From: Maricaulis salignorans
GTDB taxonomy: Bacteria; Pseudomonadota; Alphaproteobacteria; Caulobacterales; Maricaulaceae
Assembly: GCF_900103475.1 (NCBI RefSeq)
Contig: NZ_FNHG01000012.1
Coordinates: 1-64,000, forward strand
Direction of reading: 5' to 3'
DNA length: 64,000 bases
Shown: positions 31,998 to 42,011 of the stretch, piece after piece
How the letters are laid out: each line of letters begins with the position of its first letter
Position numbering within the stretch: the first letter of the stretch is position 1
Made by a program: the position numbers and the translations under genes
Notes under the pieces: generated by a model
Databases searched by the model: none
Told to the model about the DNA's origin: nothing
The model's input: the letters and a program-made list of their open reading frames with translations, nothing else

Positions 31998-33215
31998 CTA
32001 TAGTTCCGCTTCGCGCCGTTTGACGGCGACACCGTCGCGGATTTGCGGGCCGGGATACATCACGATGCTGTCGCCGGCCTCGAGGCCGGAGATAATTTGC
32101 GCCATGCGGCCATTCTCCTGGCCGATCTCGATTGGCGTCAGTGCCGCGCGGCCCTCTTCAACGCGGTAGACGGCCCATTGACCTTCCGAGCGGAACAGCG
32201 CCGCGACGGGCAGTTGGGCCGTATCCTCCTGACGCCAGATCGTCACCGCCGCCTCGACGCGATAGCCATGGCCCAGGGCGGACCATTGGGCGGGTTCGTC
32301 GAGCAGATCGATAATGACATTGACGCGCTGCTCCTCAACGCCCAGGGCGGAGACCTTGATGAAGCCATAGGGCTCGATCCTGCGCACGCGACCGCGCAGC
32401 GTGCCGCTGCCACCCCAGGCACTGATCTCGGCGGCATCGCCTTCATGGATCTGCACCGCATCGGTGGAGAGGAATTCGACGACGATTTCCAGATCGGCCG
32501 GATCCCCCATTTCCAGCACCGGCGTGCCCGGTGCGACAATGCTCTCGCTCTCCTGCAGCACGCGCAGCAGGCGGCCACCGATCGGCGCACGGATCTCCAC
32601 CAGACCGCCATTGGCAGCGTCATCGCCGGGGCGGCTCAGGCGGGCCTGCGCGGCTTCCAGCTCGGCCTCGACGCGGGCGACATTGGCGCGCGCCGTATTA
32701 AGGCCGGCATAGGCCGTGCGGCGGGTCAGCCGGACGCGGTCGACAGCCCCCTGGGAGGCGACGCCGGTGCCAAACAGGGTCTCGATGCGTTCGGCTTCGG
32801 TGCGGGCATATTCATATTCCAGGGCGGCGCGCTGGGTCTCCGCATTGGCGAAGGCGAGGGCGGCCTCGGCTGATCGCACGGCAGCGCGCGCCTCGACCTG
32901 GGAACGCGCATCAAGCAGGGCTGGATCGCCGGGCAGGATGGTGGCCAGTACATCACCGGCGGCAACACTGTCGCCGGCATGGTGATTGACCCGCAGCAGG
33001 CGTCCGCCCAGCGGTGCGGAAACGACATAGACCTCGCGCACCCGCGTGCGGGCCTCGTCGCGGACGCTGACCGTGAGCGCGCCGCGGCTCACTTCGGCCA
33101 GATCAACCAGTACGGGCTGCGGCCGGAAGGCCAGGACCAGCAGCACGGCCAGCGTAATCCCGGCCATGGCCCAGAAGACGGTGCGGAAATTGAGTGTCAG
33201 TCCGGCGATTTTCAA
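31998..33215 (-). CDS. Periplasmic adaptor (HlyD/MacA-like) of an ABC exporter
   Basis: 405 aa. An N-terminal signal-anchor (VFWAMAGITLAVLLVLAF, about residues 13-30) is followed by a lipoyl half-motif (APLGGRLLRVNHHAGDSVAAGD), long Ala/Glu/Arg helices (about 100-195), a second lipoyl half (IRAPIGGRLLRVLQE) and beta-barrel and membrane-proximal parts. It is third in the minus-strand order ATPase, permease, adaptor, with 6 bp separating it from the permease. It would link the inner-membrane pump to an outer-membrane channel, which is not encoded here. Confidence 0.88.
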   Translation of the reverse strand: MKIAGLTLNFRTVFWAMAGITLAVLLVLAFRPQPVLVDLAEVSRGALTVSVRDEARTRVREVYVVSAPLGGRLLRVNHHAGDSVAAGDVLATILPGDPALLDARSQVEARAAVRSAEAALAFANAETQRAALEYEYARTEAERIETLFGTGVASQGAVDRVRLTRRTAYAGLNTARANVARVEAELEAAQARLSRPGDDAANGGLVEIRAPIGGRLLRVLQESESIVAPGTPVLEMGDPADLEIVVEFLSTDAVQIHEGDAAEISAWGGSGTLRGRVRRIEPYGFIKVSALGVEEQRVNVIIDLLDEPAQWSALGHGYRVEAAVTIWRQEDTAQLPVAALFRSEGQWAVYRVEEGRAALTPIEIGQENGRMAQIISGLEAGDSIVMYPGPQIRDGVAVKRREAEL

Positions 33216-33221
33216 AACCCG

Positions 33222-35615
33222 TTACTCCCCTGTTTTCAACACGGCGACCATGTCGAGCCGCTGGATCTGGTGGCGCACCAGAAGGCTCGAACCGATCGTG
33301 ATCCCGATCAGCAATGCTCCGGCGAGACCGAAGGTCGAGAGACTGATCACGAAGGGCAGTCGGAACAGCTCCGAACTCATCGCCTGCGCCAGATACCAGG
33401 CCATTCCCGTCCCTGCCGCAGCGCCGACCGGCAGGGCCAGCAGCGTCAGAAACGCCACCTCGCCGAGCAGGATATAGGAGACATCGGCGACGGTGAAACC
33501 GAGCACGCGCAAGGAGGCGAGTTCGCGCTGACGCTCGGCGAAGGAAATGCGCACGCTGTTATAGATCACACCCAGCGCAATCAGTCCGGCAAAACCGGTA
33601 TAGATCCAGATCGCGGTGCCGAGATTTTGCTGCATCAGATCATCGAGATTCTGTGCCGCCAGGGCCTGCAGGCCGGTGCCGGCGACCAGCGGCACGGATT
33701 TGAGGGCATTGTAGAGTGTATCGACCTGATCGGGATCGACGATGAGATAGGCCCCCGACACCACATCACCTTCGCCGAGCAGGGCATTGAGATCACCGAT
33801 CCGCATTTGCGCACCCGAACCGATCAACGTCGTCGTGACGGCAGAGACGGCCACGTGCAGCACCGGCCGGCGGCCCTCAGCGATGTGGATTTCCAGCATG
33901 TCGCCCGCCTCGACATCCAGCTTGATGGCCAGATCCTGCGACAGGACGAGTCCGCCCGGCGGCGGCGAAACGGTGCGGTATTGCGCATCGACCATGCGCG
34001 ATAATTGCGGATCGGGTGGCGAGCCGATCAGCGCCGCGCGCTCCTCCAGATTGCCGTGACGCAGGCGGGCCGAGGCCGCGCGAAAGGGTTCGGCGGCGAG
34101 CACGCCGGGCATGCGTTCAATGCTATGATAGGCGGCACGCGAGCGTGGCTGTACGAAGCTAACAGACACGTCGTAGCGATTGGAAACATTGAAGAAACCA
34201 TCCATCATCACACTCATGGAATCGATGAAGAACATGGTCCCGATCAGCAGGGCGCCCGATGCGGCGACGCCGGCCACGGTGAGGGCGGCGCGGACGGGCC
34301 AGCGGATGATCTGACGCAATATCATCCGGGTTTGCTGGTCGATCCGGTGCCAGCGGGTAATGCCCATTCCGGCCGCCTTGGAATAGTCCGGCGGCGGTGG
34401 CTGGGTCATCGCATCGGCAGGATTGAGACTGGCGGCGCGTCGCACGGCCATCGCGGCCCCGCCGAGAATCGCGGCCGCAGTGACGGCAATGACGATGGCA
34501 TAGGTGCGCGGATCGGCGTTGAAGACCAGGAAGGGGAAGCGATAGTATTGTGTATACATGATCGCCATTTCGCGCCCGAGCCAGATCCCCAGCCCGCCAC
34601 CGATCAACAGCCCGGCCAGGCCAATCACGGCGACCAGTTTCATGTAATGCCAGCCGACCTCGTCATCGCGATAGCCAAACGCCTTGAGCAGGCCGATCCC
34701 GGCGCGTTGCACAGCGATCAGGCGCGAGATGACGATATTGACCAGGAAGGCCGCCACCAGCAGGAAAATCGGCGGCAGGACATTGCCCATCGTGCGCAAT
34801 TGATCGATTTCGCTGGAGACGAAGACATCGGAAATCTGTTCGTCACGGCCATAGGCACCCGGCGCGCCAAAGGGTTCGAACAGGAGGTCGAGCTCGGCGA
34901 TCACCGCGGCCTGGCTGGCTCCGTGTGACAGCCGCACCACCGCTTCATTGAAAGCCCCGTCCTGGTCGACGGCGCGCGCCAGCGCCTGGCGCCCCATCCA
35001 CATCACGCCGAACAGCCGGTCATCGGGCACGATCTCGCCCGGTGCGATGGTGTAGACATGCTCGGGCGAGAGTCCGATCCCGACAATCACCAGGCGGGCG
35101 CGGCGGCCGTGAATGGTCGCCGCGACGGTATCGCCGATCTGCAGCTCATGCGCTGTGGCAAAGCTTTCCAGCACCACGACCTCATCGCTGCGGTCGACCT
35201 CGGGCGTGCGGCCGCGGGTGAGATAGAGCTGGTTGACCGAGGGCAGGCCGATATCAGGCAGGGAGAGGATTTCGCCAGAGGCTGGTTCGCTCATTCCGGG
35301 CATGTCGAACAGGGCGCCGGCACGGATGCGCGTCTCGGCTGCCTGCACGCCGTCGAGACCGCGTATATCGCTCAGCAGGGCTTGCGGCGCGCGCACCACA
35401 GGGGCCCAGATATCGGCGAGCAGATAGCGCTCATAATAGGCCCGCCGTGTCTCCTGCAGCGAGTTGAGCATGCCGGTCGAGAGGAGCTGCACCGAGACGC
35501 CGCCGGCGATGACGAAGGCGATCGCCAGCGCCTGGGTCTTCATCCCCCACAGGTCGCGCCAGAGCTTGCGATCAAGCACGGAAAGCCAGCTCAAGAGTCC
35601 GCCCCCGCCTACCAT
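33222..35615 (-). CDS. ABC transporter permease with two FtsX domains
   Basis: 797 aa. TM1 at residues about 28-47 ([17 protein letters not shown]) is followed by a periplasmic domain, then a first FtsX block (about 270-400: [36 protein letters not shown]). A second TM/periplasmic repeat begins [21 protein letters not shown] and ends in the C-terminal FtsX block (about 670-790). This duplicated type, roughly twice MacB's permease part, occurs in lipoprotein or macrolide-like mechanotransmission exporters. Its start overlaps the ATPase stop by 7 bp. The substrate is unknown. Confidence 0.88.
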   Translation of the reverse strand: MVGGGGLLSWLSVLDRKLWRDLWGMKTQALAIAFVIAGGVSVQLLSTGMLNSLQETRRAYYERYLLADIWAPVVRAPQALLSDIRGLDGVQAAETRIRAGALFDMPGMSEPASGEILSLPDIGLPSVNQLYLTRGRTPEVDRSDEVVVLESFATAHELQIGDTVAATIHGRRARLVIVGIGLSPEHVYTIAPGEIVPDDRLFGVMWMGRQALARAVDQDGAFNEAVVRLSHGASQAAVIAELDLLFEPFGAPGAYGRDEQISDVFVSSEIDQLRTMGNVLPPIFLLVAAFLVNIVISRLIAVQRAGIGLLKAFGYRDDEVGWHYMKLVAVIGLAGLLIGGGLGIWLGREMAIMYTQYYRFPFLVFNADPRTYAIVIAVTAAAILGGAAMAVRRAASLNPADAMTQPPPPDYSKAAGMGITRWHRIDQQTRMILRQIIRWPVRAALTVAGVAASGALLIGTMFFIDSMSVMMDGFFNVSNRYDVSVSFVQPRSRAAYHSIERMPGVLAAEPFRAASARLRHGNLEERAALIGSPPDPQLSRMVDAQYRTVSPPPGGLVLSQDLAIKLDVEAGDMLEIHIAEGRRPVLHVAVSAVTTTLIGSGAQMRIGDLNALLGEGDVVSGAYLIVDPDQVDTLYNALKSVPLVAGTGLQALAAQNLDDLMQQNLGTAIWIYTGFAGLIALGVIYNSVRISFAERQRELASLRVLGFTVADVSYILLGEVAFLTLLALPVGAAAGTGMAWYLAQAMSSELFRLPFVISLSTFGLAGALLIGITIGSSLLVRHQIQRLDMVAVLKTGE

Positions 35616-36346
35616 GTGATGTCTTTGGGGTTTTTGGGATTGGTATTGATCTTCACCTCGCGCACCGCGCCATCGGCGAAAATCACGACCCGGTCGGCCA
35701 TCGCCGCGACGCCGGCATTGTGGGTGATGATCAGCGTGGTGGCGTTCAGCGTGTCATTGACGGTTTTGAGGGCTTCGAGCACCCGCGTTCCTGTCGCTGA
35801 ATCGAGCGCCCCGGTCGGTTCGTCGCACAGCAGGACGGAGGGTTGTTTGGCAATGGCGCGGGCAATCGCGACGCGTTGTTGCTCGCCGCCCGACATCTGG
35901 GCCGGGAAATGGCTTTGCCGTTCCTTTAGCCCGACCATCTCCAGCGCGGCGTCCGGGGTGAGGGGATTGTCGGCGATCTCGGTCACCAGGGCGACATTCT
36001 CCCAGGCCGTCAGGGAGGGCATGAGATTGTAGAACTGGAACACGAAGCCGACATTGCGGCGCCGGTATTGCGTCAGCTCCTGGCGGCTGGCATGGCCGAT
36101 ATCGCGGCCGCGGAAGAAGACCTCGCCGCTGGTTGCCTTGTCGAGCCCGCCGATAATGTTGAGGAAGGTCGACTTGCCGCTGCCCGAGGCGCCGAGCACG
36201 ACGACGAGCTCGCCATCGGGCAGTTCCAGATCGACGCCGCGCAGGGCCTGCACCTCGGCCGCGCCCTTGCCATAGGTTTTGGTCAGGCCACGCGTGCGAA
36301 AACACAGGCCTTCCATCGGCTCTATCGGTGCTTTCGGCGTCGACAT
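35609..36346 (-). CDS. ABC transporter ATP-binding protein (LolD/MacB type)
   Basis: 245 aa. Walker [10 protein letters not shown] (residues 52-60), Q-loop [18 protein letters not shown], signature [14 protein letters not shown] (151-164), Walker [12 protein letters not shown] (Asp175, Glu176) and switch IITHN are complete. The FNLM/FYNLMP stretch after the Q-loop is characteristic of LolD/MacB-type ATPases that work with FtsX permeases. First gene of the three-gene exporter, overlapping the permease start. Confidence 0.92.
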   Translation of the reverse strand: MSTPKAPIEPMEGLCFRTRGLTKTYGKGAAEVQALRGVDLELPDGELVVVLGASGSGKSTFLNIIGGLDKATSGEVFFRGRDIGHASRQELTQYRRRNVGFVFQFYNLMPSLTAWENVALVTEIADNPLTPDAALEMVGLKERQSHFPAQMSGGEQQRVAIARAIAKQPSVLLCDEPTGALDSATGTRVLEALKTVNDTLNATTLIITHNAGVAAMADRVVIFADGAVREVKINTNPKNPKDITW

Positions 36347-36385
36347 GCGCTCTCCCTCGGGCGTGTCAGGCCTTCTGGATAGCCG

Positions 36386-37711
36386 TCATTCGAGCAGTGC
36401 GGAAGGCGACACTTTGCCCACCTTGCGCTGGCGCCCCAACACATAGACCGGCAGACCGACCAGCATCAGCACCATGCCCCAGAACATCACTTCCAGCCCC
36501 GAGCCATAGATGGCGAAGGCCGAATAGAGTGTCGCGAGTATGGCAATGATCGCCCATGAGCGTGCCGTGGCCCAGGAGTGGCGCAGCTCGGCGAGGGCGC
36601 TGACCAGAAGCGGCAGGAGTATGGTGACCGTGCTCATCATCAACAGGAATTCAAACGTGTCGATCAGCTCGCCGGAGAAATTGGCGAGCAGGAGCGCCGA
36701 GGCCAGGATCAGCGAGACCAGCAGGGAAAGCTGTGGCGCGCCGCCGGAATTGCGCTTGGCGAAGGCCTTCGGTGCGAGCTTGTCGATCGCGACGGCCATC
36801 GGCAATTGCCCGGCAATGAAGATCAGTCCGTTCAGACAGCCCGCCGTCGAGATCAAGGCGCCGATGGCGACCATTTTCGGGGCCCAGGGTCCCAGTCCGC
36901 GCGCGGCGTCCGAGAAGGGTGAGGTTGAGTCGACGAGTTCCGAGGCCGGAACCAGCAGCATCACGGCCGCGGTCGAGGCGATATAGACGATGGCGACGGT
37001 GATCGTGCCGATCAGGGTGGCGCGCGGGATCGTCTTTTGCGGATCGCGGACATCGCCGGCCGGGATGGTGGCGCATTCGAGGCCGGAAAACGCCCACATG
37101 GTCAACAGCGCCGTGGTTGCGAGAACCGGCAGGAAAGGCTGCCCCGACGGATTGAAATCGGGCAGGTTTTCGACCTGGCCGGCCACCGCGCCATAGCCGA
37201 TTATGGCCAGGATGGGCAGGAGTTTCAGGAGCGTCATGCCGAGCTGGACCAGGCTCGCCTCGCGCACGCCGCGCAGCGAGACGATGCCGAGCAGCCAGAT
37301 CAGGCCAAGCGCCACGCCGGCCTGGGCAATGGGGGCCTGGCTGAGCGCCGGGAAGAAGACGGCGAGATAGCCGACAAAGGCGATGGCGACGGTTGGAATG
37401 GCGATCCAGTAGGAGGCCCAATACCCCCAGATGACGAGAAAGCCGGGCAGGTCGCCGAAGGCTTCACGCGCATAGATATAGGGGCCGCCCGAGCGGGTGG
37501 TGCGCAGGGCCAGCCGGCTCATCACCAGCGCCAGCATGATCGAGCCCGCCGCGGTAAGAACCCAGCCGCTGAAGCCCATCAGGCCATAGGGTGCCATCAC
37601 CGAAGGCAGGAGGAATATCCCCGAGCCGATCATCACCCCGACCGTCAGCGACCAGGCGCCCCAGAAGCCGATCGTGCGCGGCCGTGACGCCTCTTCGATT
37701 GAATTGTCCAT
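36386..37711 (-). CDS. APC-superfamily amino acid permease
   Basis: 441 aa with about 12 TM helices. The N-terminal substrate-site loop GVMIGSGIFLLPSVMA (about residues 25-40) and TM6 WAFSGLECATIPAGDVRDPQKTIPRAT landmarks are those of APC amino-acid/polyamine carriers (LeuT fold). Its start lies 3 bp after the stop of the upstream Rieske gene, so both share a transcript and perhaps a substrate. It ends 39 bp before the start of the ABC ATPase gene on the same strand. Confidence 0.88.
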   Translation of the reverse strand: MDNSIEEASRPRTIGFWGAWSLTVGVMIGSGIFLLPSVMAPYGLMGFSGWVLTAAGSIMLALVMSRLALRTTRSGGPYIYAREAFGDLPGFLVIWGYWASYWIAIPTVAIAFVGYLAVFFPALSQAPIAQAGVALGLIWLLGIVSLRGVREASLVQLGMTLLKLLPILAIIGYGAVAGQVENLPDFNPSGQPFLPVLATTALLTMWAFSGLECATIPAGDVRDPQKTIPRATLIGTITVAIVYIASTAAVMLLVPASELVDSTSPFSDAARGLGPWAPKMVAIGALISTAGCLNGLIFIAGQLPMAVAIDKLAPKAFAKRNSGGAPQLSLLVSLILASALLLANFSGELIDTFEFLLMMSTVTILLPLLVSALAELRHSWATARSWAIIAILATLYSAFAIYGSGLEVMFWGMVLMLVGLPVYVLGRQRKVGKVSPSALLE

Positions 37712-37714
37712 GCC

Positions 37715-38800
37715 CTATTCCCCCGCAGCGCGGGCATAGGCGCCGCGCAGTAAATTCTGCCAATGCCAGACGCCAGCCTCCTGGCTGGGCGACAGCCGCC
37801 CGGGCCGGTAGGCACCGCTATCGAGCCCGTGCTGGACGCGTTCGCAAATCAGCCGGTCTTCGTCCTGGATCTCGTCGGAGAAGGCGTCATCGGCGGCGGC
37901 CATGCTCTCAAGGCCGGGCGCGTAATAGAAGTCAAACTCGATCCGGCAATGCGCCGGCCCGTCAGGCACGACGCGATTGGTCTGCATCCGGCCGGGCAGG
38001 ATATTCAGCATGGTGTTGGGATAGATGAAGAAATACAGCGCCTCTCCATCGGCATAAATGCCGTTGGGGTCGCTCACCGGTGCGCGCTGCAGCGACCAGA
38101 ATGGCGCCAGCTCGGTCCTGTATTGCGGATAGCTGACAACACCGCTCAGACCGGGATGCACGAAGGGCAGGTGATAGCCTTCGAGGTAATTGTCGACATA
38201 GGTCTTCCAGTTGGCGGCGACCTTGTAGATACGGCTGTGATGATGGCGCATGCCGGCCAGATCATAGGGCGCGGTAAGGGCGTCGATGCCGGCCGTCAGC
38301 GTGTCGAAGTCGGGCCCGCCGGTCCCGGCGCGGGCGAAGACCATGCCCTGCCATTGGTGCAGTTCGACCGGTGCCAGGCGGATGCCGTCGCGATCGAAAC
38401 CGGCGGCGTCCTGCATCTCCGGCGCGGTGCGCAATTGCCCGTCCAGATCATAGGTCCAGCCATGATAGGCACAGCGCAGTCGCTTGGCGCCCTTGCCGTC
38501 GCAGGTCGCGAGCGGGCCGGCGCGATGGCGGCAGACATTGACGAAACCATTGAGCGCCCCGTCGCTTGCCCGCACGATCAGCACCGGCACACGCCCGAGC
38601 GTGCGCACGACATGATCGCCCGGCTCGGCCACGGCCGATGCCGGGCACAGGATCTGCCAGCCCGGCTCCAGCACTTGCGCTTGGTCGGCCGTCAGCCAGT
38701 GCTCGCCTGAATAGAAGTCCGGGGCGAGGGCGGAGGCCTGATCGAGCGCCTGCGGCCGCAGGCGTGGATCTGTCGATGCCGGAGTGTTTTTGGCGCGCAT
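37715..38800 (-). CDS. Rieske-type oxygenase, alpha subunit (carnitine/betaine-oxygenase-like)
   Basis: 361 aa. The Rieske [2Fe-2S] ligands are Cys90-x-His92 (NVCRHRAGPL) and Cys110-x2-His113 (LRCAYHGWTYD). The mononuclear iron site shows YVDNYLEGYHLPFVHPGL with His210 and His215; a third acidic ligand is expected near DEIQDEDRL. The length and the NYLEGYH motif match the CntA/GbcA/choline-monooxygenase group that demethylates or hydroxylates quaternary amines. No reductase or ferredoxin gene is nearby. The co-directional APC permease supports import of an amino-acid-like substrate. Confidence 0.88.
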   Translation of the reverse strand: MRAKNTPASTDPRLRPQALDQASALAPDFYSGEHWLTADQAQVLEPGWQILCPASAVAEPGDHVVRTLGRVPVLIVRASDGALNGFVNVCRHRAGPLATCDGKGAKRLRCAYHGWTYDLDGQLRTAPEMQDAAGFDRDGIRLAPVELHQWQGMVFARAGTGGPDFDTLTAGIDALTAPYDLAGMRHHHSRIYKVAANWKTYVDNYLEGYHLPFVHPGLSGVVSYPQYRTELAPFWSLQRAPVSDPNGIYADGEALYFFIYPNTMLNILPGRMQTNRVVPDGPAHCRIEFDFYYAPGLESMAAADDAFSDEIQDEDRLICERVQHGLDSGAYRPGRLSPSQEAGVWHWQNLLRGAYARAAGE

Positions 38801-38891
38801 TGCAGGACGTTAGGGGCGGCGGCCGATGGCGGCAAGGGGTTTGACGACCCGGCCCGGACGGCAGCGTCTTCGGGTTGGCCTGACCGCCGCT

Positions 38892-41800
38892 CTATTCCGC
38901 CACCACCGACACATCGACGCCGGCTTCCTGCGCCTGGGCCTCGAGCTGTTTCGACATCCAGTTCGGCGTCTTGGTGAAACGGCCCAGCGTGGCATAGGCG
39001 ATCGGCACCACGAACAGGGTGAAGAGGGTGGCGACGGTGACGCCGGTGAAGATGACGATACCGATGGTGATGCGGCTTTCCGCGCCGGGGCCCGAAGCGA
39101 TCACCAGCGGGAAGGCGCCGATCGCGGTCGAGATGCCGGTCATCAGGATGGGGCGGAAACGGGTGGTCGCGGATTCCAGCGTCGCCTCGAGCAGGTCGCG
39201 GCCTTCCTCGCGCAGCTGATTGGCGAATTCGACGATCAGGATACCGTTCTTGGCCGCCAGGCCGATCAGGATGACCAGACCGATCTGCGAATAGATATTG
39301 AGACTGGATCCGACCAGTTCCAGCCCGAACAGGCCGCCGACGACGGCGAGCGGCACGGTCAGCATGATGACGAGCGGCTGGATCAGGCTTTCAAACTGCG
39401 CCGCCAGCACCAGGAAGACGATCAACAGCGCCATGCCGAAGGCAAACAGCATCGCCGAATTGGCGTTGAGGAATTCCTTGGCGCCGCCGAGATAGCTGGT
39501 CGACAGACCCGGTGCGAGTTCGCGCGCGGACCAGTCATCGAGCCAGGCGACGGCGTCACCGAGCGTATAGCCATCGGCCAGCGTGGCCGAAACAGTGATC
39601 GAGCGCTGCCGGTCGACCCGGTTGCGCGAAGAGGCCTCGCCAACCTCGCGGACACTGACCAGGTTGGACAGCGGGATGAGCTGGCCGCCGCGTCCGGAGA
39701 CATAGAGCGATTCCAGATCGCCGGCGCTGGACCGGTCTTCGCGCCGGTTTTCCATGATCACATTATAGGCCTCGCCGCGATCAATGAATTGACCGACCCG
39801 GCGCGAGCCGAGATGGGTCTGCAAGGTCTGGCCAATGGCAGCGATGGAGACATCGAGTGCGGCGGCGCGTTCGCGGTCGATATCGACCACCAGACGCGGG
39901 CTGTTGGGCTGATAATCCTTGCGCGCCCGGACGAGATTGGGATTGGAGGCGCCAATCGCGGCGAGCAGGCGTTCAGCCTCGGCGTCGAGCACTTCGTATT
40001 CGGGACCCTGCAGCACGAACTGGATATCGTCGCCGCCGCCACCGCCGCCGAGCGAGGAGCGCATCGAGGCGAAGGCCTGCACGCCGGTCAGCTGACCGAG
40101 GCGTCCATTGATCTCGTCGAGGATTTCGCCGCCGGGACGGCGGTCGTCCCAGTCGACCATGGTGCCGATGACGAATCCGGAATTATAGCCGCCACCGCCC
40201 CAGCCGGGCGAAATGACGAGGGTGCGGCGCAATTCGCCCGCCTCCAGATAGTCCAGCATCACGTTCTCAACGGCGCCGGCCTGATCCGCCATATAGTCGA
40301 AACTCGCGCCTTCCGGACCGCTGAACCGGCCAAAGAAGGAGCCGCGGTCTTCCGGCGGTGTCAGTTCCGACGGCAGGCGGTCGAGCAGCACGCCAGACCC
40401 GGCCAGCGCGACGGCAATCACCGGCAGCACCAGTACGGGCATCTTGATGACGAGTTCGAGGCTGCGGCGATAGCTGTCACGCGTCGCATTGACGATCTGG
40501 TTGACCCATTTGGCCAGACCGCGCGCTTCGCGGGCCGGGCGCAGGAGTTTGGAGGCCATCATCGGCGACAGGGTCAGCGCCACGAAGGAGGACAGGATCA
40601 CGGCGCTGGCAATGGTCAGGGCGAGTTCGGTGAAGAGACGGCCGATGAAACCGGGCAGGAAGACCAGCGGTACAAAGACCGCGATCAGGACCGCCGTGGT
40701 CGCGATAACGGCGAAGAAGACCTGTCGTCCGCCGCGCAGGGCCGCCAGGGCCGGGCCTTCGCCGAGATCGATCCGGCGCTGGATATTTTCCAGCACGACG
40801 ATGGAATCATCGACCACCAGGCCGATAGCCAGCACCAGGCCGAGCAGGGTGAGGATATTGATCGAGAATCCGGCCATCGACAGGATGGCGAAGACACCGA
40901 TCAAACAGACCGGAACCACCGCGGCCGGGATGATGGCGGCGCGAAAACTGCCGAGGAAGAGATAGATGACCAGCACGACCAGCGTGGCGGCGACCGCCAG
41001 GGTGCGCCAGACTTCCTTGATCGATTCCTCGATGAAAACGGTGTCGTCGGAAGCCTTGATCAGCTGCATGCCTTCAGGCAGGCCGGCGGCGACGCGTTCG
41101 GCCTGTTCGCTGATGCGCCGGGCGACATCAACCGAATTGGCCTGGCTCTGACGCACGAAGCCCAGTCCGATCATGTTCTGGCCATTGCCGCGGAACAGGG
41201 TGCGCGATTCCTCCGCTTCCAGCACAACATCGGATATCTCGCCGAGGCGTACCACATGGCCGGCATCTCCGGCGCGGATGGGCAGGCGCGCAAAACTGTC
41301 GGGATCACCGAACAGGCGTTCAACGCGGACCACGATTTCGGTGTCGGCCGTCTCGACGGAGCCGCCGGGAACCTCGATATTCTGGGCTCGCAGCGCGGAA
41401 TCGATATCGGCGACGGTGATGCCGCGTGCTGCCATGGCTTGCGGGTTGAGCCAGATCCGCATCGCATAGCGCCGCTGGCCGCCAATGCGGACCTGGGCGA
41501 CACCGTCAATGACGCTGAAACGATCAAGCAGAACCCGGTCGGCATAGTCGGACAATTCCTCCGAGGTCAGCCGGTCTGACATCAGGGACAGCCACAGGAA
41601 GGGGCGGGCATCGCTGTCCTGCTTGCGGACCTCGATCTCCTCGACATCGGGCGGCAGGCGGTCGACGATACGTGAGACCGCATCGCGGACATCATTGGCC
41701 GCCGCTTCGATATTGCGGCTCAGGGCAAAGGTGATGGAGATGCGGGCATTGCCGTCCCGCGAGGAGGAGGTGATGGTGTCGACACCATCAATGCCCGATA

Positions 41801-42011
41801 ATTGATCCTCGATGACCTGGGTGACGCGGTTTTCGACCACTTCGGCATTGGCGCCGGGATAGCTGGCCGAGACCGAGACGATGGGCTGGTCGACATCGGG
41901 CAGTTCGCGCAGCGGCAGGGCGCGCAGGCCCAGAATACCAAAGACGACGATCATCGCGCTGGCGACGAAGGCGAGGACGGGGCGGCGGACCGCGATATCG
42001 GAGAGCGTCAT
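38892..42011 (-). CDS. RND multidrug efflux permease (AcrB/MexF-like)
   Basis: 1039 aa, full length for HAE1-RND pumps. Seen are the N-terminal TM1 and porter start (RELPDVDQPIVSVSASYPGA), the proton-relay Asp pair in TM4 (LAIGLVVDDSIVVLENI), and the second-half equivalents (QLREEGRDLLEATLESATTRFRPILMT). Twelve TM helices and two large periplasmic loops are accounted for. It would extrude drugs, detergents or dyes using the proton gradient, together with the adaptor upstream. ATGA overlap with the adaptor. No outer-membrane factor is in the window. Confidence 0.93.
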   Translation of the reverse strand: MTLSDIAVRRPVLAFVASAMIVVFGILGLRALPLRELPDVDQPIVSVSASYPGANAEVVENRVTQVIEDQLSGIDGVDTITSSSRDGNARISITFALSRNIEAAANDVRDAVSRIVDRLPPDVEEIEVRKQDSDARPFLWLSLMSDRLTSEELSDYADRVLLDRFSVIDGVAQVRIGGQRRYAMRIWLNPQAMAARGITVADIDSALRAQNIEVPGGSVETADTEIVVRVERLFGDPDSFARLPIRAGDAGHVVRLGEISDVVLEAEESRTLFRGNGQNMIGLGFVRQSQANSVDVARRISEQAERVAAGLPEGMQLIKASDDTVFIEESIKEVWRTLAVAATLVVLVIYLFLGSFRAAIIPAAVVPVCLIGVFAILSMAGFSINILTLLGLVLAIGLVVDDSIVVLENIQRRIDLGEGPALAALRGGRQVFFAVIATTAVLIAVFVPLVFLPGFIGRLFTELALTIASAVILSSFVALTLSPMMASKLLRPAREARGLAKWVNQIVNATRDSYRRSLELVIKMPVLVLPVIAVALAGSGVLLDRLPSELTPPEDRGSFFGRFSGPEGASFDYMADQAGAVENVMLDYLEAGELRRTLVISPGWGGGGYNSGFVIGTMVDWDDRRPGGEILDEINGRLGQLTGVQAFASMRSSLGGGGGGDDIQFVLQGPEYEVLDAEAERLLAAIGASNPNLVRARKDYQPNSPRLVVDIDRERAAALDVSIAAIGQTLQTHLGSRRVGQFIDRGEAYNVIMENRREDRSSAGDLESLYVSGRGGQLIPLSNLVSVREVGEASSRNRVDRQRSITVSATLADGYTLGDAVAWLDDWSARELAPGLSTSYLGGAKEFLNANSAMLFAFGMALLIVFLVLAAQFESLIQPLVIMLTVPLAVVGGLFGLELVGSSLNIYSQIGLVILIGLAAKNGILIVEFANQLREEGRDLLEATLESATTRFRPILMTGISTAIGAFPLVIASGPGAESRITIGIVIFTGVTVATLFTLFVVPIAYATLGRFTKTPNWMSKQLEAQAQEAGVDVSVVAE

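Noticed and set aside
31998-36346. LolCDE lipoprotein exporter
   Set aside because: A HlyD-type adaptor and an almost 800-residue duplicated permease fit a MacAB-like exporter better than LolC/E plus D.
38826-41579. Open frame of 917 codons on the plus strand opposite the RND permease
   Set aside because: It is antisense to a complete AcrB-type gene; the translation is Gly/Arg/Gln/His-rich with no domain, and high GC explains the lack of stops.
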